A DNA stretch of 64,000 nucleotides from contig NZ_JANZNT010000001.1 in the NCBI RefSeq assembly GCF_025153455.1, positions 186,001-250,000 of the forward strand, in the 5' to 3' direction. The position numbers were made by a program, and so were the translations under genes. Below, piece after piece: positions 53,169 through 62,041 of the stretch (its first letter is position 1; every line of letters starts with the position of its first letter). The notes below the pieces were generated by a model. That model was given only the letters and a program-made list of their open reading frames with translations, made no database searches and was not told the DNA's origin. This DNA is from Sphingomonas sp. BGYR3. GTDB taxonomy: Bacteria > Pseudomonadota > Alphaproteobacteria > Sphingomonadales > Sphingomonadaceae.

Positions 53169-55666
53169 TCGCCCAGTTCCTTGTGAAATGCAGTGGCCAG
53201 CGCGCGCACTTCGGCCGGGGAGGCGGCGGCAAGCGCGGCTTCGGCAAGCGTGCGGCATCCGCTAAGGCTTAGCCGGCGAACCAGTGCCTTGACCTCCGGC
53301 ACCAGGCGCGGCGAACAGGACAATTCATCGACGCCAAGACCGATCAGGATGGGCACCGCCATCGGATCGCCACCCAGACCGCCGCACAGGCCCACAAAGC
53401 GGCCGTGATTCGCCGCACCGCGCACGGTAGCGGCAATGAGGGCAAGCACGGCAGGGTGCAGACCGTCGATCTTGCCAGCAATGGCCGGATTGCCGCGATC
53501 CATGGCCAGCGCGTACTGCGTGAGGTCGTTGGTACCGATCGAGAAGAAATCGGCCGCCGTGCCAAGCTGTGCCGCCGTCATCGCCGCCGCCGGTGTTTCA
53601 ACCATGATGCCGACGGGGATCGCCCGGCCGACGCCCTGTTCCCGCCGCTGTACGTCAACCAGTTCCCGGACGGCGATCAGCTCATCCAGATGCGCGACCA
53701 TCGGCACCATGATGCGCAGATCATGGTCCGCCGCCGCCGCGACGATGCCCGCGACCTGTTCGGTCAAAAGGTCGGGATGCGCCAAGCCCACGCGGATGCC
53801 GCGCAGGCCCAGGGCGGGATTCTCCTCGGCCGGCAGGTCGACATAGCTGGCGGGCTTGTCTCCGCCGATATCGAGCAGGCGGATGATGACCGCGCGGCCG
53901 GGCATTGCCGCCGCGATGGCGCGGTACAGGGCGGCCTGTTCGTGACGGTCGGGCGGCGATGCCCGGTCGAGGAACAAAAATTCGGTGCGCAGCAATCCGC
54001 ATCCCTCGGCCCCGGCATCCGTCGCCGCGTGGGCATCGTCCACCGATCCCAGATTGGCGAAAACCTCGACATGGCGGCCATCGCGCGTGATGGCGGGTGC
54101 GCTTCCCTGCCGAGCGGCGGCAGCGCGAAGGGTAGCGCGCCGATCGGCGTCGGCCGACGCCTCTGCCCAGCGGGCATCGTTCGGGCGATACTCGATCGTG
54201 CCATTTCCTGCATCCAGGATCAGGCGATCGCCATCCCCGATCGCATCGAGGCCATCCCCGACGGCGACCAGCGCGGGAAGGCCGCGATTGGCCGCGATGA
54301 CGGCGATATGCGCGGTCGGGCCGCTGCCGCGCACGGCAAGGCCGACAACGGCATCATCCAGCGCAGCGACTTGAGACGGCAGGAGATCATCCGCAATCAG
54401 GATGGTATTGGGTGGGAAGGCATGGCTTTCCGGCTCCGTCCCCATCAGCAGCGCAATCATCTGACGCTCAAGGTCCAGATAATCGTCGGCGCGTTCGGCC
54501 ATGCGGCGGTCGCCCATGGCCCGCAGCCGCGCCGCCATCGCCCGGCACGCGGTGCGCCAGCCAAGTTCGGCGGACCCGCCGTCAACGAGCACCGGATCTG
54601 CCGCCGCCATCAGAGCGGGGTCGCCCAGCATTTCCCGGTGCGCGGCGGCAACGGGATTGCTGGCCGTCGCTGCGAGCAGCCGATCGCCCAGCGCGGCAAG
54701 GCCGGTTGCCAGGCGCTGCCGCTCGATCGCCTCGCCTGCACCCGCTTCATGGATCATGGCGTCGCGGACGCGCAGCCATTGCGCGGTGCCGACGCAAAGG
54801 CCGGGGGCGGCAGGCACGCCGGGGATCACGCCTTCGCCGGGTGCGCCTTGCGGGACAGGGGCAGGCTCGGCCACTGGCGGATGGGCAGGGCCGTCAGCGG
54901 CGCTTTCGCCCATGCCGCCCGCGATGAGATCGGTCAGCGCGCGGATCGCAGCATCGGCGTCCGGCCCGGAGGCGCGCACGCGAACGGGATCGCCCATGCG
55001 GACGCCCAGGCCCATCAGTTCGATGACGCTGCGGCAACTGGCGCGCAGATCGTCCTTTTCCAACCAGCATTCGGACAGAAAGGCGCGTGCAGCCTCTCCG
55101 ATGCGCGCCGAAGGGCGGGCGTGAAGACCATGGACCATCGGCAGGGGAAATGGATCGGAGACGAGTTCGCCGCCATCATCCGCTGCGATCCGCAGCGGTT
55201 CCGCCTTTGCCTTCAGGAACAGGACCGCCTCGCCCATGCCCAGCATCCGTCCGGTTTCGGTGCGGACCACCGCGAAACGATCGGCATTGGTCACGATCAT
55301 CGGCGTGACGGCCGATGCGGCGCCAAGGGCGATGCGATCAAGGTCGAAGCGGATCAGCGGCTGACCGCGCTCCACCATTTCGCCGGGCGCAACCAGCGGG
55401 GTAAAGGGCGTGCCGCCGAGCGCAACCGTCTCGATCCCGATATGGATGAGCAGTTCGACGCCGCCCTCGCCGCGCATGGTCAGGGCATGGCGGCTGTCAT
55501 GGATGGTCAGCACTTCGCCGTCGCAGGGCGCGTGCAGGCAATCGCCGACCGGATCCAGCGCGACCCCGTCACCCATCATCCGCTGGGCAAACACAGCGTC
55601 CGGCACGTCATCCAGGGGCGTGGCCCATCCGGAAAAGGGTGCCGTCAGGATGATGGTATCGCTCAT
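53165..55666 (-). CDS. Triple-domain PTS protein EIIA(Glc/Nag)-HPr-EI
   Basis: This 833-aa soluble phosphoryl carrier has EIIA at residues 1-155 (His75 in ELLIHIGIETVALGG), HPr at about 170-260 (His182 in VHGLHARPSARI, Ser213 in SCRSVIELMGLG) and EI at about 280-830. EI has phospho-His453 in GSGPTAHIAVIAANRG, VIIRLLDIGGDKPASY and the C-terminal GLCGGLGGDP. All phosphate-transfer steps except EIIB/EIIC are in this chain, so it is dedicated to the GlcNAc system. The ATG at 55666 (AGGA 7 nt upstream) starts the mature EIIA; ATG 55672 is an alternative. It lies 75 nt after nagA and overlaps nagE. Confidence 0.95.
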   Translation of the reverse strand: MSDTIILTAPFSGWATPLDDVPDAVFAQRMMGDGVALDPVGDCLHAPCDGEVLTIHDSRHALTMRGEGGVELLIHIGIETVALGGTPFTPLVAPGEMVERGQPLIRFDLDRIALGAASAVTPMIVTNADRFAVVRTETGRMLGMGEAVLFLKAKAEPLRIAADDGGELVSDPFPLPMVHGLHARPSARIGEAARAFLSECWLEKDDLRASCRSVIELMGLGVRMGDPVRVRASGPDADAAIRALTDLIAGGMGESAADGPAHPPVAEPAPVPQGAPGEGVIPGVPAAPGLCVGTAQWLRVRDAMIHEAGAGEAIERQRLATGLAALGDRLLAATASNPVAAAHREMLGDPALMAAADPVLVDGGSAELGWRTACRAMAARLRAMGDRRMAERADDYLDLERQMIALLMGTEPESHAFPPNTILIADDLLPSQVAALDDAVVGLAVRGSGPTAHIAVIAANRGLPALVAVGDGLDAIGDGDRLILDAGNGTIEYRPNDARWAEASADADRRATLRAAAARQGSAPAITRDGRHVEVFANLGSVDDAHAATDAGAEGCGLLRTEFLFLDRASPPDRHEQAALYRAIAAAMPGRAVIIRLLDIGGDKPASYVDLPAEENPALGLRGIRVGLAHPDLLTEQVAGIVAAAADHDLRIMVPMVAHLDELIAVRELVDVQRREQGVGRAIPVGIMVETPAAAMTAAQLGTAADFFSIGTNDLTQYALAMDRGNPAIAGKIDGLHPAVLALIAATVRGAANHGRFVGLCGGLGGDPMAVPILIGLGVDELSCSPRLVPEVKALVRRLSLSGCRTLAEAALAAASPAEVRALATAFHKELGE

Positions 55667-55740
55667 GGTCATTCCTGCACGGAGGCAATCACAAGGGTCT
55701 GTCCGGCGCGCCGGGTGACGGCACCGGACCGGGAACGGGT

Positions 55741-56874
55741 TCAGTTGACCTGACGGCCACCGATCCAGGTGCCGCGGACCTTCAGGTCCGGGCCAAGCCA
55801 TACCAGATCGGCCCGCTTGCCCACGGCGATGGCACCATAGCGGTCGTCAATGCCGAGGAACGCGGCGGGATTGGCGCTCGCCATGGCGGCGGCAACACCC
55901 AGCGGCACGCCGATATCGACGGTGTTGGCCACGGCCTTCGCCATGTCGAGATCGCATCCGGCCAGCGTGCCGTCGGCACTGAAGCAGGCACCGTTTTCGA
56001 CGCGGATCACCTCGCCATTCAACATGAAGCTGTGGCAGCCATTGCCGACGCTGGGCATTGCATCGGTCACCAGCATCATGCGGTCGGCCGGCCGGGTTTT
56101 CAGCGCCATGCGGATCGCGGCGGGATGGACATGGATCTTGTCGACGATCAGCCCGCAATAGACCGTTTCGTCCTCCAGCGCCGCACCGACCATGCCGGGT
56201 GCGCGGTGCAGCAGGGGCGACATGGCGTTGAACAGATGCGTGACGCCGCGCGCCCCCGCCTCGAACGCCTGACGCGCCTGTTCGTAGGTCGCATCGCTGT
56301 GGCCGAGCGACACGATGACACCGGCATCGACCAGCGCCCGGATGGCGTCCAGATCATTCTGTTCCGGGGCCACCGTCACCATCACCTTGCCGCGCGAAGG
56401 ACGGGTGAGAAGGCGAATCGCACGGTCGTCGAGCGCGCGGAAATGTTGTTTGTCGTGGATGCCCCGGCGCACGGGATTGAGGAACGGCCCCTCCACATGC
56501 ACGCCGATACAGCCGTCGACGCCCGCATCAATGGCGGCATCGGTGGCATCGAGCGCGGCCTCGATCACGTCGAGCGTATCGCTGATCAGGGTCGGCAGGA
56601 ACGCGGTGGTGCCGAAGCGGCGATGCGCCTCTCCGATCCTGGCAATCGTGGCGACGTCCGGCGTGTCGTTGAACAGGACGCCGCCGCCGCCATTCACCTG
56701 AGTGTCGATGAACCCCGGCACCAGAAAGCCGCCGTCCAGGTCGATGGCGTCGGGTGCGGGCGAATCCGGCGTGATGGCACCGATGGTCCCGTCAGGATCG
56801 ACCGACAGCGCCAGGCCAGTCAGATCACGGCCCGCCGCCAGGACCGTGCCGTTGCGAAAGGAAAGGCCGGTCAT
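55741..56874 (-). CDS. nagA: N-acetylglucosamine-6-phosphate deacetylase
   Basis: This 377-aa amidohydrolase removes the acetyl group from GlcNAc-6-P. Landmarks are VPGFIDTQVNGGGGV, GVHVEGPFLNPVRRGIH (metal-binding Glu), VSLGHSDATYEQA (His), VTHLFNAMSP (His), VTDAMPSVG (catalytic Asp) and the C-terminal GAIAVGKRADLVWL. Its start overlaps the deaminase stop by ATGA. It works between the PTS import and the SIS deaminase, making glucosamine-6-P. Confidence 0.97.
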   Translation of the reverse strand: MTGLSFRNGTVLAAGRDLTGLALSVDPDGTIGAITPDSPAPDAIDLDGGFLVPGFIDTQVNGGGGVLFNDTPDVATIARIGEAHRRFGTTAFLPTLISDTLDVIEAALDATDAAIDAGVDGCIGVHVEGPFLNPVRRGIHDKQHFRALDDRAIRLLTRPSRGKVMVTVAPEQNDLDAIRALVDAGVIVSLGHSDATYEQARQAFEAGARGVTHLFNAMSPLLHRAPGMVGAALEDETVYCGLIVDKIHVHPAAIRMALKTRPADRMMLVTDAMPSVGNGCHSFMLNGEVIRVENGACFSADGTLAGCDLDMAKAVANTVDIGVPLGVAAAMASANPAAFLGIDDRYGAIAVGKRADLVWLGPDLKVRGTWIGGRQVN

Positions 56875-57929
56875 CGCGTTTCCGTGACCTTGCGCAGGAA
56901 CGGAGGTTGATCGGGATTGAAGCCGCGCCGCCGGGACAGCGCCTCTGCCGCGGCATAGAAGCTCTGCACCATCAGCAGGGGTTCGATGGCCGGATGCGCG
57001 CGCAATGTCGGAAGCTGACCCGACAGGCCGGCGCGTCCGTCGGCAAGGATCATCCGGGCATCGCGCGCGTCGAACTCGCTCGCCACCTGGCGCACATCGT
57101 CGCCGTCGCTGGCCGACCCGGCAAAGGCAATGACGGGAAAGCCATGACCCACAATCGCCATCGGGCCGTGGCGGACCTCCGCACTGCTGAACGCTTCGGC
57201 GTGAAGGCCGCAGGTTTCCTTGAGCTTCAGCGCCGCTTCCTGCGCGATGCCCAGGCCATAGCCCCGGCTGAGCACGAACAGGTTGTTCGCATCGGCCAGC
57301 AGGTCGACCATTGCAGACCAGTCCAGATCATGGGCACCCCGCAGCAGCACGGGCAGATGCTTCACCCCGTCCTTGAGCGCCGCATCGTCGCGCCATTCGG
57401 ACACGATGAAAGCGAGCATCGCCAGCGACAGGATGAAGGACTTGGTTGCGGCAACCGATTTTTCCGGGCCGGCATTGAGCGGGATCAGCCAGTCGGCGAT
57501 CTCGGCCAGCGGCGACTGTTCGTCATTGACCAGCGCCACCACCGTTGCCCCGGCCGCGGCATAGCGCCGCACGGTTGCCAGCAGGTCGGGACTGCGCCCG
57601 GATTGGGAAATCGCGATCAGCAGCATCCCCTCGGCCGCCATGTCCGCACCATAGACGGAGGACACCGAAGGCGCGGCAGAGGAAACGGGGGTGCCGATCA
57701 GGGTTTCGATCAGATATTTGGCATAGGTTGCGGCATGATCCGACGATCCGCGCGCGCAGGTGATGACCATGCGCGGCGGGGACTGGCGCAGATGACGGCT
57801 GAGCCGCGACACCGCGCCGGCGTTGATCTTCAGCGCCTGAGCCAGCCGGTCGGCAGCCTCGCCCGCTTCGGTGGACATCAATGTGGGGGAGGGCGACGAT
57901 GCGGCTCCCATTTGCTCAACTTCGACCAT
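56871..57929 (-). CDS. nagB-II: SIS-type glucosamine-6-phosphate deaminase (NagB-II)
   Basis: This 352-aa protein has two sugar-isomerase (SIS) domains: CARGSSDHAATYAKYLIET with LIAISQSGRSPDLL in the first, and VLSRGYGLGIAQEAALKLKETCGLHAEAFSSAEVRHGP in the second. It is the isomerase half of glucosamine-6-P synthase without the glutaminase, the form known as NagB-II, which converts GlcN-6-P to fructose-6-P and ammonia. It lies between the regulator (28 nt away) and nagA (4-nt overlap). Confidence 0.93.
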   Translation of the reverse strand: MVEVEQMGAASSPSPTLMSTEAGEAADRLAQALKINAGAVSRLSRHLRQSPPRMVITCARGSSDHAATYAKYLIETLIGTPVSSAAPSVSSVYGADMAAEGMLLIAISQSGRSPDLLATVRRYAAAGATVVALVNDEQSPLAEIADWLIPLNAGPEKSVAATKSFILSLAMLAFIVSEWRDDAALKDGVKHLPVLLRGAHDLDWSAMVDLLADANNLFVLSRGYGLGIAQEAALKLKETCGLHAEAFSSAEVRHGPMAIVGHGFPVIAFAGSASDGDDVRQVASEFDARDARMILADGRAGLSGQLPTLRAHPAIEPLLMVQSFYAAAEALSRRRGFNPDQPPFLRKVTETR

Positions 57930-57956
57930 TTTCCCCCAGTTCGACTGTTCCGGATG

Positions 57957-58694
57957 CTAGACGACGCTCAGTTCGGCGACCACGTCATAGGCATCCCCAC
58001 GATAATAGGACTGCGTGAATTCGATGGTTTCGCCGTCGGCCGAATAGCCGCGACGTTCGATGAACAGACCGGCATGGCCGGTTTCGACCCCCAGTCGCTT
58101 GGCCTGTTCAGCCGGAAAGTGAATGGCCCGCAGCCGCTGCAGCGCGCGCACGGGACGGCAACCGGCGGCATCCAGTGCAGCATAGAGCGAATCGCTGACC
58201 GCATCTGCGCCTGGCAGGCAATGGCCGGCGATGGTCGCATATTCCATCGCCATCGGGACATTGTCGGCATAACGCACGCGCTGGAACCGATAGACCTTGG
58301 TGCCCGGCGACAGGCCCAGCGACAGCGCCTCTTCAGGGGTTACCAATCCCTCCGCGCGCAGCACGACGTCGCTGCTGGGCGAACGGCCACGCGAGATCAT
58401 GTCCTCGGAAAAGGAGGACAGCTTCGAAAAGCTTTTCTCGACGCGCGCCGCAACAAAGGTGCCTGCACCGCGGCGGCGGACCAGCAACCCTTCCTCGACC
58501 AGACCCTCGATCGCCTTGCGCACCGTGATGCGGGAGACGCCGAACTCCTCGGCCAGGTCGCGTTCCGGCGGGATCGCATCGTCCTGGCTCAGCAATTTTG
58601 ACTCGATGGCGCCGCGAACGATCTGCTGCAGTTGCAGGTACAGCGGCGAATGGCTGGCTGGGTCGAAGCGACCCACCCGATCGGAAAACCTCAT
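57957..58694 (-). CDS. GntR/HutC-family regulator of GlcNAc genes (NagR/NagQ-type)
   Basis: This 245-aa regulator has a winged HTH at residues 15-85 (IPPERDLAEEFGVSRITVRKAIEGLVEEGLLVRRRGAGTFV) and a C-terminal UTRA ligand domain (about 100-240, YRFQRVRYADNVPMAMEYATI, FIERRGYSADGETIEFTQSYYRGDAYD). UTRA regulators of this type bind phosphorylated amino sugars. The ATG at 58694 gives MRFSDRVGRFDPASHSPLY; the frame remains open to 58829. It heads the nag operon, so it is autoregulated. Confidence 0.92.
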   Translation of the reverse strand: MRFSDRVGRFDPASHSPLYLQLQQIVRGAIESKLLSQDDAIPPERDLAEEFGVSRITVRKAIEGLVEEGLLVRRRGAGTFVAARVEKSFSKLSSFSEDMISRGRSPSSDVVLRAEGLVTPEEALSLGLSPGTKVYRFQRVRYADNVPMAMEYATIAGHCLPGADAVSDSLYAALDAAGCRPVRALQRLRAIHFPAEQAKRLGVETGHAGLFIERRGYSADGETIEFTQSYYRGDAYDVVAELSVV

Positions 58695-58757
58695 CAAACG
58701 ACCTCGCGCACGGGGGGAGGTGAGAGAGTAAAGAGGCGATGTTTCCTGCACAACCTG

Positions 58758-58786
58758 TCGATAGGTTATATACTGGTATGGTTCAA
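58758..58786 (-). promoter_or_regulatory. nag operon promoter with operator-like spacer
   Basis: On the minus strand, -35 TTGAAC (58781-58786) and -10 TATCGA (58758-58763) have a 17-nt spacer, CATACCAGTATATAACC. The spacer contains ACCAGTATA (plus 58769-58777) and the near-palindrome GTTATATAC (plus 58765-58773), fitting a HutC-type site. A protein bound there would block the promoter. Confidence 0.6.
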
Positions 58787-59063
58787 GCGCGATTTTTGCT
58801 GCTGATGGACGGATCGGTCGGATTCTCATCGGTGCTGGCTGCTCGCCAATGACCCTTTTGGTCAGTCAGTGCCGACCGCTATCCACGCAAACCTAACGAT
58901 TCGGCTGCCCTGCAATGCCCTCCCTGCTTGGTGTGAGCTATTGGAAATGAGCTTACCCAAGGCCTTGTTGCACGGCTTCAGCGACACGCAACCGTATCAT
59001 TTTTCACAAAAATGTTACATTGCTGCGCCGCAGCGAACGATTTTGATGGATTTGGCGAAATAA

Positions 59064-59103
59064 ATTGGTCACTGTTAGGTAGGCTTTTGACGGGACCAAT
59101 ATA
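59064..59103. promoter_or_regulatory. Operator-like inverted repeat upstream of the sugar TonB receptor
   Basis: ATTGGTC (59064-59070) and GACCAAT (59094-59100) are inverted repeats. The second overlaps ACCAATATA (59095-59103), which matches ACCAGTATA in the nag promoter at 8 of 9 positions. The rest of 58695-59180 shows no gene. Confidence 0.45.
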
Positions 59104-59180
59104 ACTCCAACAAGAGCCCGATAGTGATGAGTAGGGGGGTCGTCCGCTCTGGCCGGCCAGTGAAAAGATGGGGAGCATCC

Positions 59181-61871
59181 ATGCTTGTTCGTAATTTTCT
59201 AATGGCTTCGACCGCGATCGTGTCGATGGGCGGCATTGCGCACGCCCAGGATGCGCAGGCAGTCGATCCCGGTCAGGATGACATTGTCGTCACCGGCATC
59301 CGCAAGTCCATCGCCGATTCGATCGAGCGCAAGCGCGAAGCCAATTCCATCGTCGATGTGATCAGCGCCGAAGATGTGGGCCGCTTCCCGGATTCGAACG
59401 TCGCCGATTCGCTGGCCCGCCTGCCGGGTGTTACCGTCGACCGCCAGTTCGGTGAAGGCGAGCAGCTGTCGATCGCCGGCGTCGAACCTGCGCTGAACCG
59501 CCTGACCATCAACGGTCACTCCGTCGCGTCAGCCGACTGGGGCGGCAACCCGTCCGACCGGTCGAGCCGCTCGTTCAACTATTCGCTGCTGTCGCCCACG
59601 ATCATCAGCCAGGCCGTTGTCTACAAGACGCCTGAGGCCCGGCTTCAGGAAGGCGCGATCGGCGCCAGCGTCGATGTGGTAACGCGCAAGCCGCTCGACC
59701 TTGATTCCGGCACGATCGCAGTCACCGCTGGCGGCGAATATAACGATCGCGCCGATCGCGGCAGCTTTCGTGGCTCTGCGCTCTATAGCTGGAAGAATGC
59801 GGATGACACGATCGGCATCCTGGCGTCCGTCAACTATGACAAGGAACAGCTGAGCCGCGCGGGTGTCGCCGTCTACTGGTATCGTACCGGCCAGGCGCTG
59901 CTGGACAACGCGCCCGCCACGGCGACCTTCAACGGCAAGACCGCAGCCAATCTGACCGCAGCCGAGCGCACCGAACTGTCAAACTCGCGCTTTGCATCGT
60001 TCCTGGCGCGCGAATTCTTCAAGCAGGAGCGCGAGCGCGTCGGCTTCAACGGGTCGATCCAGGTGCGCCCGAGCGACACGCTGACCCTGACCGCAAACGC
60101 CCTGATCATCCGCGGCAATTACGACAACGTCTCCAACTCGATGTACACCTATGGCTTCGAAGGATCGCGGCTGGTCAGCGCGCAGTTCGGCGATGGTCTG
60201 GTCACGAGCGCGACGTTCACCGGCATTCCCGCGGGACAGACCGGCGCAACCGGTCAGCTCGATACGCTGTATCGCCGCACCCGCGTCAAGAACGACACCT
60301 ATTCGCTGCTGTTCGACTGGCAGCCGGCCGAAGGCTGGGCGGTGACCGGCAATGCGGGCTACACCAAGGCGAGCGGCGGCAAGGACCCCGAATATCTGCT
60401 CGATTTCCGCACGCAGATGGGTTTCACCTCGGGCGCCAATGGCCGCAACACGACGGTCGACTGGACTTCGCCCGCGACCGATCCGACCAAGTGGTTGAGC
60501 AATTTCACTGCCGTGGGAGGCGAAAACATCACCGCCACCGACGGCCGCACCTTCTTTGGCCGACAGATCGGCGGCATTCCGCGCCAGTCTGGCTTTACCG
60601 AGGACAAGGAAGCGTTCGGCGAATTCAACGTGAAGCGGGACGTGTCGTTCGGCCCGTTCAACGAGCTGTTGTTCGGTGCGCGCTATGTTGCCCATGAAAA
60701 CAGCAACACGTCGTTCAGCAACGCGGTGTTCACCAACCAGAACTTCACGCTGGCCGACCTGGATTTCAACGTTCTGCCGAGCGGCCTGTACAATGGCCTC
60801 GGCACGTCCGGGAACGGCGCGCCCTATGTCGGCATGGACAAGGACGGCATCATCGATGCGCTGGAGCGGTTCGGCAATTTCACGGACGATCGCGGCTTCG
60901 TGCGCAACGAATACTGGCTGGTGAAGGAAAACATCGCCGCCGGCTATGTGCAGGCCAATTTCAGCTCCGGCAAGTTCCGCGGGAACGTGGGCGGACGACT
61001 GGTCAACACGGACACGGAATCGAACTTCTATGTCCAGTCGAACGGCACCTTTGCCCTCACTCAGGTCAACAATTCCGAAACGCGGTTCCTGCCTTCGGCC
61101 AACATCATCTATGATGCGGGCGAGGACGTCACGCTGCGTGCATCGGCGGCAAAGGTGATTGCCCGTGCGCGCTATTCGGACCTTGCCGGTTCGCTGTCGC
61201 TTGATGATGCCACCCGCAGCGGCGGTGGCGGCAACCCGGACCTGAAGCCCTATGCGGCGACCAATTTCGGCCTGTCCGCCGAATGGTATTTTGCACCGGG
61301 CAGCTTCCTGGCGGCCGAAGTCTTCTATCGCGACATCTCGAACTATGTCGGCAACCAGGTCGAGGACGGGGTTGAGTTTACCAACCCGATCACCGGCCAG
61401 ACGCTTGAATATTCGATCTCGCGGCCGATCAACGGTGGCAAGGCTCAGGTGACCGGCTTCTCGCTGTCGGGCAACACCGACCTGTTCGCCGGGTTCGGCA
61501 TCCAGGGCGCCTATACCTTTGCCGATGCGGAAACGCCGAGCTTCAACACCGGCCTGCCGTTCCTGTCGCGGCACACGCTGCAGATCTCGCCCTATTATGA
61601 GAGTGGGCCGTTCCAGGCGCGTCTGAGCTATAACCGCCGGTCGAAGTATTTCTATCGCTTCGGTCGTCAGCAGTCGCAGGATTACACCGACAGCTATCAG
61701 CAGGTGGACGCCCAGATCAGCTATGCGCTGAGCGAAAACTTCCAGGTCGTGGCAACCGCCGCCAACCTGCTGGACGAAACCTATTACCAGTACAGCTCGA
61801 CGCCGAACGCACCGACGTCGATCTACAAGAATGGCCGGGTCTTCTCGCTCAGCGCGCAGTTCCGGATGTAA
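59181..61871 (+). CDS. TonB-dependent receptor for chito-oligosaccharides/GlcNAc (inferred)
   Basis: This 896-aa outer-membrane receptor has a signal peptide (MLVRNFLMASTAIVSMGGIAHAQ), a TonB box-like DDIVVTGIRKSIADSIERKREAN, an N-terminal plug (SIVDVISAEDVGRFPDSNVADSLARLPGVTVDRQ) and a large barrel ending in SLSAQFRM. The plug motif is that of the sugar-type receptors common in Caulobacter, Xanthomonas and sphingomonads. The ATG at 59181 has GGGGAG upstream; ATG 59124 is an alternative. The substrate is inferred from the divergent nag operon and downstream hexosaminidase. Confidence 0.92.
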   Translation: MLVRNFLMASTAIVSMGGIAHAQDAQAVDPGQDDIVVTGIRKSIADSIERKREANSIVDVISAEDVGRFPDSNVADSLARLPGVTVDRQFGEGEQLSIAGVEPALNRLTINGHSVASADWGGNPSDRSSRSFNYSLLSPTIISQAVVYKTPEARLQEGAIGASVDVVTRKPLDLDSGTIAVTAGGEYNDRADRGSFRGSALYSWKNADDTIGILASVNYDKEQLSRAGVAVYWYRTGQALLDNAPATATFNGKTAANLTAAERTELSNSRFASFLAREFFKQERERVGFNGSIQVRPSDTLTLTANALIIRGNYDNVSNSMYTYGFEGSRLVSAQFGDGLVTSATFTGIPAGQTGATGQLDTLYRRTRVKNDTYSLLFDWQPAEGWAVTGNAGYTKASGGKDPEYLLDFRTQMGFTSGANGRNTTVDWTSPATDPTKWLSNFTAVGGENITATDGRTFFGRQIGGIPRQSGFTEDKEAFGEFNVKRDVSFGPFNELLFGARYVAHENSNTSFSNAVFTNQNFTLADLDFNVLPSGLYNGLGTSGNGAPYVGMDKDGIIDALERFGNFTDDRGFVRNEYWLVKENIAAGYVQANFSSGKFRGNVGGRLVNTDTESNFYVQSNGTFALTQVNNSETRFLPSANIIYDAGEDVTLRASAAKVIARARYSDLAGSLSLDDATRSGGGGNPDLKPYAATNFGLSAEWYFAPGSFLAAEVFYRDISNYVGNQVEDGVEFTNPITGQTLEYSISRPINGGKAQVTGFSLSGNTDLFAGFGIQGAYTFADAETPSFNTGLPFLSRHTLQISPYYESGPFQARLSYNRRSKYFYRFGRQQSQDYTDSYQQVDAQISYALSENFQVVATAANLLDETYYQYSSTPNAPTSIYKNGRVFSLSAQFRM

Positions 61872-61896
61872 GGCGTAGCATCGTACCCTCCCCTCG

Positions 61897-61932
61897 GCCG
61901 GGAACAGCATCCCTGTTCCCGGCCTCTTTTCA
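61897..61932 (+). terminator. Intrinsic terminator after the TonB receptor
   Basis: GGCCGGGAACAG (61897-61908) and CTGTTCCCGGCC (61914-61925) form a perfect 12-bp stem with a 5-nt loop, followed by TCTTTTC. The hexosaminidase downstream therefore needs its own promoter or read-through. Confidence 0.9.
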
Positions 61933-62041
61933 GGGAGCGGGGACGGTCGGTTGCGGTTCAGCCGCAGCCATGTTTCAGTCGCCCGGGGCACCGCCCAGCC
62001 GTTCCGGGCACCGCGTAACACTGACGGACAGGGGTTAGCAG

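Noticed and set aside
53405-55753. 782-aa plus-strand frame
   Set aside because: It is antisense to the EIIA-HPr-EI gene.
59979-62021. 680-aa minus-strand frame
   Set aside because: It is antisense to the sugar TonB receptor and crosses its terminator.
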